From the NCBI RefSeq assembly GCF_000661955.1, contig NZ_CP007597.1, positions 3,852,649-3,916,648 on the forward strand: a stretch of DNA of 64,000 bases, read 5' to 3'. The notes under the pieces were generated by a model. That model saw only the letters and a list, made by a program, of their open reading frames with translations. It was not told the origin of the DNA and searched no databases. A program made the translations under genes and the position numbers. Numbering within the stretch: the stretch's first letter is position 1; every line of letters begins with the position of its first letter. Below are positions 20,192-28,090 of the stretch, in pieces. Origin of the DNA: Stenotrophomonas rhizophila (GTDB lineage: Bacteria; Pseudomonadota; Gammaproteobacteria; Xanthomonadales; Xanthomonadaceae).

Positions 20192-20572
20192 ATGCGTGCC
20201 CTGCCCTCGCTGTGCTGCCTGCTGCTGCTCGCCAGCGCCTCGGCCCAGGCCGGTACTGTCTACAAGTGGAAGGACGCCAACGGCGTGACCCAGTATTCGG
20301 AGAAGGCCCCGACCGGCCAGAAGTACGAAGCGCGCAAGGTGGAAGGGCGCGACCCGGTCGCCCGCCCGGCCACGGCCGCCGCGGTACCGGCGCAGTCGGC
20401 CGACTGCACCACCGCGCGCAGCAACCTGACCCTGCTGGACGGCAAGGGCGCGGTCATGCAGGACACCGATGGCGACGGCAAGGCCGAAACCGCCCTCAGC
20501 GACGAGCAGCGCGGCGCGCAGCGCAACCTGGCCGAGGCGGCGATCAAGGCCTACTGCAAGCCCGGCGCCTGA
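20192..20572 (+). CDS. Periplasmic DUF4124 domain protein
   Basis: A 126-residue exported protein with a signal peptide (about 1-22, ending SAQA). It is followed at once by the DUF4124 signature (GTVYKWKDANGVTQYSEKAP), then an Ala-rich linker and a C-terminal part with two Cys that may pair. DUF4124 proteins are common in gammaproteobacteria; the function is unknown. The ATG at 20192 has a GGAG box six bases upstream. It is divergent from pssA and upstream of proS, without obvious functional link. Confidence 0.82.
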   Translation: MRALPSLCCLLLLASASAQAGTVYKWKDANGVTQYSEKAPTGQKYEARKVEGRDPVARPATAAAVPAQSADCTTARSNLTLLDGKGAVMQDTDGDGKAETALSDEQRGAQRNLAEAAIKAYCKPGA

Positions 20573-20673
20573 GTAAGCCCGGGGCATGGCTGCCAGGTGT
20601 GTGGCGGCCGTGATGGGCAGGGCGGCGGCCGGGCTGGCAGAATATCGGCTTCTGCCGTTCAGCGAAGCCGACG

Positions 20674-22365
20674 ATGCGCCTCTCCCAGTTCCACCTGCAC
20701 ACCACCAAGGAAACCCCCAGTGACGCGGAGCTCACCAGCCACCGCTTGATGCTGCGCGCGGGCATGATCCGCAAGCTGGCCTCGGGGTTGTACACCTGGT
20801 CGCCGCTGGGCCTGCGCGTGCTGCGCAAGGTCGAGCGCATCGTGCGCGAGGAAATGGAGCGCGCCGGCGCGGTGGAATTCCAGATTCCGACCATCCAGCC
20901 CAAGGAACTGTGGGAAACCACCGGGCGCTGGGAAAAGTTCGGCCCGCAGCTGCTGAAGATCAAGGACCGCAAGGACCAGGTGTTCTGCTACAGCCCCACC
21001 GCCGAAGAGGCCGCGGCCGACTTCGCGCGCCAGGAGCTCTCCAGCTACAAGCAGCTGCCGGTCAACTTCTTCCAGATCCAGACCAAGTTCCGCGACGAGA
21101 TCCGCCCGCGCTTCGGCGTGATGCGTTCGCGCGAGTTCCTGATGAAGGACGCCTACTCCTTCCACCTGCACGATGACTGCCTGGTGCGCGAGTACGAGAA
21201 CATGAAGGCGGCCTACAGCCGCATCTTCACCCGCCTGGGCCTGGATTTCCGCATGGTGCAGGCCGATTCCGGCGCGATCGGCGGCGACGCCTCGCAGGAA
21301 TTCCACGTGATCGCCGATTCCGGCGAAGACGCGCTGGTGTTCTCCACCGGCTCGGACTACGCGGCCAACATGGAAGCGGCCGTGGCCGCCGCCCCGGGCG
21401 CCCGCGGTGCGGCCAGCGAGGCGATGCGCAAGGTGGAAACGCCGACCCAGAAGACCTGCGAAGCGGTAGCCGAGCTGCTCGGGCTGGGCCTGGAGCGCAC
21501 TGTGAAGTCGATCGCGCTGATGACCGAAGCCGGGTTCGTGCTGGCGCTGGTCCGTGGCGACCACGAGGTCAACGAGATCAAGCTGGGCAAGGTGGAGGGC
21601 CTGCAGGGTCACCGCATGGCCGGCGAAGCGGAGATCGCCGCGCACCTGGGCAGCGAGCCGGGCTTCCTGGGCCCGCTGAACCCTGTCAAGCCGATCCGCA
21701 TCGTGGCCGACCGCGACGTGGCGGCGATGGCCGACTTCGTGATCGGCGCCAACGAGGCCGGTTTCCATTTTGCCGGGGTGAACTGGGGCCGCGACCTGCC
21801 CGAGCCGGACGTGGCCGACATCCGCAATGCGAAGGCCGGCGACCGCGCCAGCGACGGTGGCGAGCTGAAGATCGCGCGCGGTATCGAGGTGGGCCACGTG
21901 TTCCAGCTGGGCCGCCAGTATGCGCAGGCGCTGAAGGCCACGGTGCTGGATGAGAACGGCAAGGCGGCGGTAATGGCGATGGGCTGCTACGGCATCGGCA
22001 TTTCGCGCATCGTGGCGGCGGCAATCGAGCAGAACCACGACGAGGCCGGGATTATCTGGCCGGCGGCGATGGCCCCGTGGCAGGTGGTGGTCTGCGTGAT
22101 CAACCCGAAGCAGGACGAGGCGGTGGCCACCGCGGCGGGCGAGCTGCTGGCGCAGCTGCAGGCGGCCGGGCTGGACGCGGCGCTGGACGACCGGGGTCTG
22201 CGCCCGGGCCAGATGTTTGCCGATATGGAGTTGATCGGTGTGCCGCACCGGGTGGTGGTGTCCGAGCGCGGGCTGGCCGCCGGGACCTACGAGTACCGGT
22301 CGCGCAGCGCGAGCGAGGCCGAGAGCCTGGACCGCGAGACGCTGCTGGCCCGCCTGGCGGGTTGA
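20674..22365 (+). CDS. proS: Prolyl-tRNA synthetase (bacterial type with editing domain)
   Basis: Class II synthetase that charges tRNA-Pro. The 563-residue protein has class II motifs 1-3 (for example [25 protein letters not shown], and GCYGIGISR near 430), the INS editing domain inserted between motifs 2 and 3 (about 225-395), and a C-terminal anticodon-binding domain. The ATG at 20674 gives [15 protein letters not shown], the standard bacterial N-terminus. It is followed by its own terminator. Confidence 0.97.
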   Translation: MRLSQFHLHTTKETPSDAELTSHRLMLRAGMIRKLASGLYTWSPLGLRVLRKVERIVREEMERAGAVEFQIPTIQPKELWETTGRWEKFGPQLLKIKDRKDQVFCYSPTAEEAAADFARQELSSYKQLPVNFFQIQTKFRDEIRPRFGVMRSREFLMKDAYSFHLHDDCLVREYENMKAAYSRIFTRLGLDFRMVQADSGAIGGDASQEFHVIADSGEDALVFSTGSDYAANMEAAVAAAPGARGAASEAMRKVETPTQKTCEAVAELLGLGLERTVKSIALMTEAGFVLALVRGDHEVNEIKLGKVEGLQGHRMAGEAEIAAHLGSEPGFLGPLNPVKPIRIVADRDVAAMADFVIGANEAGFHFAGVNWGRDLPEPDVADIRNAKAGDRASDGGELKIARGIEVGHVFQLGRQYAQALKATVLDENGKAAVMAMGCYGIGISRIVAAAIEQNHDEAGIIWPAAMAPWQVVVCVINPKQDEAVATAAGELLAQLQAAGLDAALDDRGLRPGQMFADMELIGVPHRVVVSERGLAAGTYEYRSRSASEAESLDRETLLARLAG

Positions 22366-22384
22366 CCGAAACAGGGGATCGAAG

Positions 22385-22415
22385 AAAGCCGGGTGGAATA
22401 TCCCGGCTTTTCTTT
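22385..22415 (+). terminator. Rho-independent terminator of proS
   Basis: Stem AAAGCCGGG / CCCGGCTTT with an eight-base loop, followed by TTCTTTT, starts about 20 bp after the proS stop codon. Confidence 0.85.
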
Positions 22416-22532
22416 TGCGCCTTCCGATTGAATATCCCGGTTAACTCTGTGCAGCACCCGATGGGATATGTATGCTGTCGCCGACGCCAAGGACTGGCCC
22501 ACCCCGTCCTTAAATAGATTCCGGAGTAGTTG

Positions 22533-22907
22533 ATGAGCATTGACCTGAGTGGCCTGTCCGCCAAAGAGCTGGGCGCCCTGATCAAGAACGCGAAGAAGCA
22601 GCAGACCATCGTGGCCAAGCGCCCGGCGGTAACCAAGGTGCGCGCGCAGCTGACCAAGCTGGCGAAGGCGCACGGATATTCGATCGAAGAGGTGTTCGGC
22701 GGCGTGGCCCCGGCCCGCGGCCGTGCAGCGAAGGCCACCAAGGCCCCGGCCAAGAAGGCCGTGCGCAAGCTGGGCAAGGTTGCCCCGAAGTACCGCAACC
22801 CGGCCAACCCGAAGGAAACCTGGACCGGCCGCGGCAAGCAGCCGCGCTGGCTGGCGGCGCTGACGACCAAGGGCAAGAAGGTCGAAGAGTTCCTGATCAA
22901 GAAGTAA
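22533..22907 (+). CDS. H-NS family nucleoid-associated protein
   Basis: A 124-residue basic protein with an N-terminal helical oligomerisation region (about 1-50) and a Lys/Ala-rich linker. The C-terminal H-NS DNA-binding motif is YRNPANPKETWTGRGKQPRW at about 88-107. Proteins of this type bind and silence AT-rich, often acquired, DNA. The ATG at 22533 has a GGAG box seven bases upstream. It is monocistronic, with the proS terminator upstream and its own terminator downstream. Family relatives in Xanthomonas include XrvA-type regulators; which paralogue this is cannot be told. Confidence 0.92.
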   Translation: MSIDLSGLSAKELGALIKNAKKQQTIVAKRPAVTKVRAQLTKLAKAHGYSIEEVFGGVAPARGRAAKATKAPAKKAVRKLGKVAPKYRNPANPKETWTGRGKQPRWLAALTTKGKKVEEFLIKK

Positions 22908-22938
22908 TCGATTCTGGTTTCATCAGAAACCGAATCTC

Positions 22939-22966
22939 AAAACGCCGGCGAAAGCCGGCGTTTTTT
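22939..22966 (+). terminator. Rho-independent terminator of the H-NS gene
   Basis: Stem AACGCCGGC / GCCGGCGTT with a four-base GAAA-type loop and six T, about 30 bp after the stop codon. Confidence 0.92.
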
Positions 22967-23068
22967 ATGAGTTTTCTCTCACGCTGATGGACGTTCTGCG
23001 TGCAACGCCAGACGCTAAATCAACAGCCGCAAATGCGCGTGCGAGTGCGCGCTTCCGCTGGCTGGGTC

Positions 23069-23114
23069 GGGTACGGGTGGGTTGGCGGGACACGCCGCAA
23101 GTACGTCCGTGTAG
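23069..23114. repeat. Left part of a conserved-loop hairpin element split by the IS110 element
   Basis: 23069-23091 (GGGTACGGGTGGGTTGGC...) is the exact reverse complement of 24446-24468. The adjoining 23092-23114 is, read on the minus strand, the last 23 bases of the conserved loop (..CACGGACGTACTTGCGGCGT) seen in the intact copies at 24590 and 62191. The remaining gap from the H-NS terminator to here (22967-23068) shows nothing recognisable. Confidence 0.85.
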
Positions 23115-23125
23115 CAACTGTGTTG

Positions 23126-23185
23126 CTGGAGGAGGCTTCGGCCCCTCCAGCAGACGGGCACGGTAGTGCCGGCCGCTGGCCGGCA
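23126..23185. repeat. Hairpin and SMAG unit downstream of the transposase
   Basis: A stem GCTGGAGG / CCTCCAGC (about 23126-23153) is followed by a forward SMAG unit (23163-23185, GTAGTGCCGGCC-GCT-GGCCGGC). They lie between the left hairpin arm and the transposase stop codon. Whether they belong to the insertion element or to its target is not clear. Confidence 0.7.
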
Positions 23186-23212
23186 GCCGTTGGAGATGTG
23201 CCCGGGCGCGCT

Positions 23213-24127
23213 TCAGGCGGGGATCGGTCCGCTTTGAGCGTCGCGCACGCGGGCGTTGAGGATCACCAGCATCTTTCGCATTACCGCCACGATGGCTACT
23301 TTGGCCTCCTTGCCGCGGGCCCGTAGCGACCGGTAAAAGTCCCGTATGCGCGGTTCGTGCTGCAGGGCTGACATGCCGGCCATGTAAAGCACCTGACGGA
23401 TCTCGGCTCGACCGCCGTGGATGCTTCGTTTTCCACGCATCGTCCCGCTGTCGTGGGACATCGGCGCCACGCCCACCAGGCTGGCGATGGCCTTTCCACT
23501 GATATGGCCCAGCTCAGGCAGGTAGCTGGCCAGCACCGCCTGTACCACCGGCCCCACGCCCTTCATCGACTTCAGAACCGTGAGCTGGGGCTGTTGAGCG
23601 AGCTGCTCGGCAATCTGCTTTCCCAGGCGTTTGACCAGTGTCTTCAGGTGGGTGATGTTGGCCTGCAAAAGCCGGCGCAGTTCACGATCACCCACCATTT
23701 CCTGCTGCTGTCGCGCGACGGCCAAGGCCTGGATCATCTGTCGACGTGCCCGCACAAACTCCCGCAGTTTCTGCTGCCAAGCCTCCAACGGCTGATAGGC
23801 CGGCAGCTTCACCAGCGTGGCCATCTGTGCCAATGCATAGGCATCCAAGCGGTCGGTCTTGGCCCTCTGGCCCAGCCCCTGAGCAAGCTTCCGCGCCCGC
23901 AAGGCATTGGCCCGAACCACCGGATGACCGGCCTTGTGCAGAAAATCCAGCACAGGCTGTTCGTAGCCACCGGTGGCCTCCAGCACGATCTGGTTACTCG
24001 GGCGCTGCCTCAGCCAGAGGTCCAATTCAGCGAAACCGGAGGGGTCATTGCTGACCTGCAGGGTTTGGCCGTCGGAGGTTCCAACATCCAGCCGGCGCTT
24101 GCTTACATCAATCCCGATCCCGTTCAT
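23213..24127 (-). CDS. IS110-family transposase
   Basis: The 304-residue protein has the N-terminal DEDD (RuvC-like) domain: GIDVSK at about 4-9, LEATGGYE at about 50-57, and KTDRLDAYALA at about 90-100. A central helical region follows. The C-terminal Transposase_20 domain (LKSMKGVGPVVQAVLAS...LVGVAPMSHDSG) carries the catalytic serine region. No stop or frameshift is seen, so it may be active. The start MNGIGIDVSK (ATG 24125-24127) is typical; upstream in-frame sequence is dissimilar. In IS110-group elements the non-coding DNA 5' of this gene encodes a guide (bridge) RNA that works with this protein. Confidence 0.94.
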   Translation of the reverse strand: MNGIGIDVSKRRLDVGTSDGQTLQVSNDPSGFAELDLWLRQRPSNQIVLEATGGYEQPVLDFLHKAGHPVVRANALRARKLAQGLGQRAKTDRLDAYALAQMATLVKLPAYQPLEAWQQKLREFVRARRQMIQALAVARQQQEMVGDRELRRLLQANITHLKTLVKRLGKQIAEQLAQQPQLTVLKSMKGVGPVVQAVLASYLPELGHISGKAIASLVGVAPMSHDSGTMRGKRSIHGGRAEIRQVLYMAGMSALQHEPRIRDFYRSLRARGKEAKVAIVAVMRKMLVILNARVRDAQSGPIPA

Positions 24128-24355
24128 CGCCCGACTCCGTATAGTCTGGAAGGGTCGAGAGCTCCCCCGCTTGCCCAGTCTTATCGCTTCGAGTGACAGC
24201 TCCAGCAACTGTTCGGGCGGATCAAGGGAGATTCCGGCGTGGGCGCCAAGCTACACGGCGATCGTCGAGATCCAGGCTCACACGGCGGCCCACGCCGGCT
24301 CTCGACACCTAAACTGCCAGATTCCGATCAGATAAGGCTCGTGAGCGCCTTGCTC
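24128..24355 (-). ncRNA. Candidate bridge-RNA locus of the IS110 element
   Basis: This 228-bp stretch upstream of the transposase has no convincing gene. In IS621 and other IS110-group elements the equivalent left-end region encodes a structured bridge RNA with target- and donor-binding loops. The assignment rests on position and length only; the loops were not folded or identified. Confidence 0.35.
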
Positions 24356-24430
24356 GTTTGTGCAGTCCTGCACAAACGGCAAGACCGGGGTTGGGCGTCC
24401 TGCCCAACCCGTCCGGCGCATGCGCCGGAC
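24356..24430. repeat. Three consecutive perfect palindromes
   Basis: 24356-24377: arms GTTTGTGCAG / CTGCACAAAC around TC. 24388-24410: arms GGGTTGGGC / GCCCAACCC around five bases. 24411-24430: an uninterrupted 20-bp palindrome with half-site GTCCGGCGCA. They lie between the transposase 5' region and the right arm of the split hairpin element. Confidence 0.85.
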
Positions 24431-24468
24431 CCATGGCGCCCAACGGTCCCGCCAACCCACCCGTACCC
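24431..24468. repeat. Right part of the hairpin element split by the IS110 element
   Basis: 24446-24468 is the exact 23-bp inverted repeat of 23069-23091. The adjacent 24431-24445, read on the minus strand, is CGTTGGGCGCCATGG. It matches the opening of the conserved loop in the intact copy at 62191 (CGTGAGCGCCATGG). Together with 23069-23114 it shows one element interrupted in its loop. Confidence 0.82.
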
Positions 24469-24589
24469 GCCCTCTGACAGTGGGTCGGTACCCACCGAAA
24501 AAGCGAGAAGCGGCTGGCCGACCGAAGCCAGTTTCCGCTTCTGCCTTTGCCTTTGCCTGGCCAATGGCCACCAGCCAACTGTCGAGGGT

Positions 24590-24687
24590 CGGGGGGTGTG
24601 GGTTCCCGGGACCCTGAGGCGCATGGATGCGCCGACGGAGCCTACACGGACGTACTTGCGGCGTGTCCCGGGAACCCACACCCCCCG
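24590..24687. repeat. Intact conserved-loop hairpin element, copy A
   Basis: The 23-bp arms (24590-24612 and 24665-24687; outer part CGGGGGGTGTGGG) are perfectly complementary and enclose a 52-nt loop. The loop contains an inner stem GGCGCAT-GG-ATGCGCC (24618-24633) and the conserved GGACGTACTTGC. Loop length and 41 of 52 loop positions match the copy at 62191, although the arms are unrelated. The stretch 24469-24589 holds a short CCTTTG-type array (24538-24555) and no gene. Confidence 0.88.
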
Positions 24688-24713
24688 GCCCAGCACGATG
24701 CAGGAGGTTACAA

Positions 24714-24772
24714 GGACTTGGACTTGGACTTGATTTGGATTTGGATTTGGACTTGGATTTGGATCTTGATCC
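24714..24772. repeat. Hexanucleotide array (GGAYTT)n
   Basis: About nine to ten slightly degenerate copies of GGACTT/GGATTT. The array begins 26 bp after hairpin copy A and ends seven bases before the stop codon of the ThrE-type exporter, in whose 3' flank it lies. Confidence 0.9.
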
Positions 24773-24778
24773 AAACGG

Positions 24779-26038
24779 TCAGAGATTCTTCCGCGCCGGC
24801 ACCAGCAGATTGCCAAACAGCAGCCCGGCCACCAGCGCCATCACCACATTGAGCACCGTCATCAGCACCGTCTGGCCCGCGCTCATGTCCTGCTGCTGCA
24901 CCAGCGTCAGCACCCCGCGCAGACTCGTACTGCCCGGCACCAGCATGATGATCCCCGGCAACCGGATGATCGCGCCCGGCCGCTGCACCCACCGACCGAA
25001 CAGATTGCCCGCCGCCGTCATCACCATCGCCGACATGAAAATACCCGCCGGCAACCCCCATGCCTGCCCGGCGAATTTCGAAATCGCATAACCGGCAACC
25101 GAGGCTGCCATCACCCACGGATAATCGCGCCGATTGGCCTTGAACAACATCGCGAACGCGAACGCCGCCACCAACAGCGCGCTCCATTCCACCCAGTCGG
25201 CCTGCGGCCGCGAGGCCCGCACCTGCGGGTCCAGCCCGATGATCCCCGACAGCGTCACCGCGATCACCGCGCCCACCGTCAGTTTCAGAATCGTCGTGAT
25301 CGCACCGGCAAACCGCGCCGTCCCCGAAACCCAGTGCTGACTCGCCAGCTCGTTCACCGCATTGGTCAACGACATCCCGGGCAGCATCACCACCAGCGAC
25401 GCGATGATCACCGTATTGAGATTCAACGGCCCCAGGAACGACGCCACCAGCGCCGCCACCGTACCGGCCAGCAGCGCCGCCAACGCCTCGCTTGCCTCCC
25501 GGCTGGCCGGCCGGCGGTCGGTGTACAGCGTCATCAGCCCGATCAACAACCCGATCATCCCCGCCGTCGCGATATCCAGCCACGGCAGCTTCCACAAACC
25601 GGCCACGCCCGCCGCACCCAGGCTGTAGGACAGGATCATCCGGATTTTGCCGCGCCGGCCCGGATCCTTGTCCAACTGCCGCAGCGCCGTGTGACCCTGC
25701 GCGATGCTCATCGTACCGTTGGCCACCGCATCGGTGATCTGGTCGGCGATGCTCAGTTTATGCAGGTCGTTCTCGCCCGGCGCCAGCCGGATCACCCGCG
25801 TGATGTCCGACGAACCGATCGCCTTGGTCGGGTCGCTGAAACTCAGGATCAGCCCGGTCGGGTTCGACCACGGCTCGCAATCCAGGTCCAGCCGCTGCGC
25901 CAGCGCGACCACTGCCGCCTCCAGCCGCTGCGCCGTCGTGCCATAGCTGTGCAGGCGCCCGGCCATTTCCGATACGAATGCCACGCGCTGCGCGTAGGTG
26001 GCCTGGGGGGTAACGATGGTGGCGGTATCGGCGGACAT
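24779..26038 (-). CDS. ThrE-family threonine/serine exporter
   Basis: A 419-residue inner-membrane protein fusing the two ThrE parts. The N-terminal ThrE_1 (DUF1212) region includes the soluble segment (about 10-130, with QRLDLDCEPWSNPTG) and a first set of helices; the C-terminal ThrE_2 region (about 275-415) has four or five helices and LPGIIMLVPGSTSLRG. Relatives such as Corynebacterium ThrE export threonine and serine. The start MSADTATIVTP (ATG 26036-26038) precedes the first conserved segment; longer readings run toward the divergent gene's start. It is divergent from the Mla operon with about 100 bp between. Confidence 0.88.
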   Translation of the reverse strand: MSADTATIVTPQATYAQRVAFVSEMAGRLHSYGTTAQRLEAAVVALAQRLDLDCEPWSNPTGLILSFSDPTKAIGSSDITRVIRLAPGENDLHKLSIADQITDAVANGTMSIAQGHTALRQLDKDPGRRGKIRMILSYSLGAAGVAGLWKLPWLDIATAGMIGLLIGLMTLYTDRRPASREASEALAALLAGTVAALVASFLGPLNLNTVIIASLVVMLPGMSLTNAVNELASQHWVSGTARFAGAITTILKLTVGAVIAVTLSGIIGLDPQVRASRPQADWVEWSALLVAAFAFAMLFKANRRDYPWVMAASVAGYAISKFAGQAWGLPAGIFMSAMVMTAAGNLFGRWVQRPGAIIRLPGIIMLVPGSTSLRGVLTLVQQQDMSAGQTVLMTVLNVVMALVAGLLFGNLLVPARKNL

Positions 26039-26139
26039 GTTTCGTAGTATTACCCGAAGCCTGCCCGGCTGAACATTCATGTTGCCTGCCACACACTTGC
26101 CGTCTACACGGACAAGGTATGCTGCGCGGCAGGACGCCC

Positions 26140-27252
26140 ATGACGCACACACACGCCCCCCATCTCGAACAGGATGCGCAGGACCCCGGCCTGGTCCGGT
26201 TGTCCGGCCACTGGACCCTGCATACCGCGCTGGCCGCGGCCGAAGTGCTGCGCGGCATTCCCGACACGCTCACCGGCATCGACGCCAGCGGCATCACCGT
26301 GCTCGACTCGGCCGGCGTGCTGCAGGTCCTGCGCGTGGCGCGGCGTGCCGACCTGGGCGAAGACGCCCTGGCCTTCCGCGAAGAACACCGCGCGCTGGTG
26401 TGCACCATCGAAGAAGTCGCCGACGACCGTCCCCGGCCCAAGCGTGACTTCGGCGTCCTGGCCGCGCTCGAACGCCTGGGCGTCAGCGTGCACGGCATGG
26501 GCCACAACATCGTGGCGCTGGCCAGCTTCCTCGGCGAGAACCTGGTCAAAGGCGCGCGCCTGATCAAAGAGCCACGCCGGTTCCGGCTTACCGCCACCGT
26601 GGCCCAGATGGAACAGGTCGGGCTGGATGCCGTCCCGCTGGTGGCCCTGCTGTCCTACCTCGTGGGCGCCGTCATCGCCTTCCTCGGCTCGACCATCCTG
26701 CGCGACTTCGGCGCGGAGATTTACGTGGTCGAGCTGGTCAGCATCGCCTTCCTGCGCGAATTCGCCGTACTGCTCACCGCCATCGTGCTGGCCGGCCGCA
26801 CCGCCAGTGCCTTCACCGCGCAGATCGGCGCGATGAAGGCGCGCGAAGAAATCGATGCGATGAAAACCCTCGGCCTGGACCCGATCGACCTGCTGGTGCT
26901 GCCGCGACTGGTCGCGCTGCTGATCACCCTGCCGCTGCTGAGCTTCATCGCGATGATGGCCGGCCTCGCCGGTGGCGTCACCGTGGGCGCGTTCGATCTC
27001 GGCATTCCGCCGCAGATGTATATCGCGCGCATGTACGAGACCATGGAAGTGCGCAACATGCTGGTGGGCCTGTCCAAGGCGCCGGTGTTCGCGCTGGTGA
27101 TCGGCCTGATCGGCTGCCTGGAAGGCCTCAAGGTGGAAGGCACCGCGCAGTCGGTCGGTGAGCGCACCACCTCCAGTGTGGTCCAGGCCATTTCGCTGGT
27201 GATCATCCTCGACGCGTTCGCCGCGCTGTGGTTCATGAAGATGGGCTGGTAA
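26140..27252 (+). CDS. mlaE: MlaE-type lipid ABC permease with N-terminal STAS domain
   Basis: Permease of an MCE lipid-transport system that moves phospholipids between the membranes. The 370-residue protein has an N-terminal STAS domain (about 15-95; TLTGIDASGITVLDSAGVLQVL), the job done by separate MlaB in E. coli, and a C-terminal MlaE domain (about 115-370) with five to six helices and the EIDAMKTLGLDP(I) motif. The ATG at 26140 follows GGAC; an ATG at 26119 overlaps a possible -10 box (TATGCT) and was rejected. It is the first gene of a four-gene operon; mlaF starts four bases after its stop. Confidence 0.92.
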   Translation: MTHTHAPHLEQDAQDPGLVRLSGHWTLHTALAAAEVLRGIPDTLTGIDASGITVLDSAGVLQVLRVARRADLGEDALAFREEHRALVCTIEEVADDRPRPKRDFGVLAALERLGVSVHGMGHNIVALASFLGENLVKGARLIKEPRRFRLTATVAQMEQVGLDAVPLVALLSYLVGAVIAFLGSTILRDFGAEIYVVELVSIAFLREFAVLLTAIVLAGRTASAFTAQIGAMKAREEIDAMKTLGLDPIDLLVLPRLVALLITLPLLSFIAMMAGLAGGVTVGAFDLGIPPQMYIARMYETMEVRNMLVGLSKAPVFALVIGLIGCLEGLKVEGTAQSVGERTTSSVVQAISLVIILDAFAALWFMKMGW

Positions 27253-27256
27253 CCGG

Positions 27257-28087
27257 ATGACCCTCGACACCGCCCCTGCCGCCGACCACAGCGCGCCCGC
27301 CAGCGCCGATCCCGACCTGGTGATCCGCGTGCGCGGGCTGGTCAACCGCTTCGGTGCGCAACTGGTGCACGACGGCGTCGACCTGGACGTGCGTCGCGGT
27401 GAAATCCTGGGCGTGGTGGGCGGCTCGGGTACCGGCAAGTCGGTGCTGATGCGCAGCATCCTCGGCCTGCGCGAGCCCGACGATGGCCAGATCGAGGTAC
27501 TGGGCGTGGATGCACGCTCCAGCGACCCGGCCAGCCGCCTGCATATTGAACGCAATACCGGCGTGCTGTTCCAGGACGGAGCACTGTTCTCGTCGCTGAC
27601 CGTGGGCGAGAACGTGCAGGTGCCACTGAAGGAACACCACCGCGAACTGCCCGAACGCTGGCACTACGAACTGGCCCTGCTCAAGGTGAAGCTGGCCGGG
27701 CTGCCGGCCGATGCGATCAACAAGCTGCCCTCGCAGTTGTCCGGCGGCATGCGCAAGCGCGCCGGCCTGGCCCGTGCGCTGGCGCTGGATCCGCCACTGC
27801 TGTTCCTGGACGAACCCACCGCCGGGCTGGACCCGATCGGCGCGGCCGCCTTCGACCGGCTCATCAAGACCCTGCAGGAAGCGCTGGGCCTGACCGTCTT
27901 CCTGATCACACACGATCTGGACACGCTGTATGCCATCTGTGACCGGGTGGCGGTGCTGGCCGACAAGAAGGTCATCGCCAACGCACCGCTGCACGAGATC
28001 GAACAGCTGGACCACCCGTGGATCCAGGAGTATTTCCACGGACCACGCGCCCGCGCGGCGCGAAGCGCAAAGAACGAGATCGAGTAA
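27257..28087 (+). CDS. mlaF: MlaF-type ABC transporter ATP-binding protein
   Basis: ATPase of the MCE lipid transporter. The 276-residue protein has Walker A (GGSGTGKS, about 55-62), the ABC signature LSGGMRKRAGLARAL, Walker B (LLFLDEPTAGLDP) and the switch His (LITHDLD). It has the C-terminal tail usual for MlaF. It is encoded four bases downstream of the permease and three bases upstream of the MCE gene, so the three are expected to form one complex. Confidence 0.95.
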   Translation: MTLDTAPAADHSAPASADPDLVIRVRGLVNRFGAQLVHDGVDLDVRRGEILGVVGGSGTGKSVLMRSILGLREPDDGQIEVLGVDARSSDPASRLHIERNTGVLFQDGALFSSLTVGENVQVPLKEHHRELPERWHYELALLKVKLAGLPADAINKLPSQLSGGMRKRAGLARALALDPPLLFLDEPTAGLDPIGAAAFDRLIKTLQEALGLTVFLITHDLDTLYAICDRVAVLADKKVIANAPLHEIEQLDHPWIQEYFHGPRARAARSAKNEIE

Positions 28088-28090
28088 GCC

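Larger units (their letters stand above)
23190..24355 (-). mobile_element. IS110-family insertion sequence (ends unresolved)
   Basis: The element is defined by an intact IS110-type transposase plus about 230 bp of non-coding DNA on its 5' side. IS110 elements usually lack terminal inverted repeats and target duplications, so the ends given are approximate. It lies between the two arms of a long hairpin element, consistent with the family's habit of inserting into palindromic intergenic repeats. Confidence 0.6.

Noticed and set aside
23213..24127. IS110 transposase as a broken pseudogene
   Set aside because: The reading frame is full length, with DEDD and Transposase_20 motifs intact.
23069..24468. 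The 23-bp inverted repeats as terminal inverted repeats of the IS
   Set aside because: IS110 elements generally lack long terminal inverted repeats, and the sequence just inside each repeat is the two halves of the conserved loop found in IS-free copies, so the repeats belong to the target hairpin.
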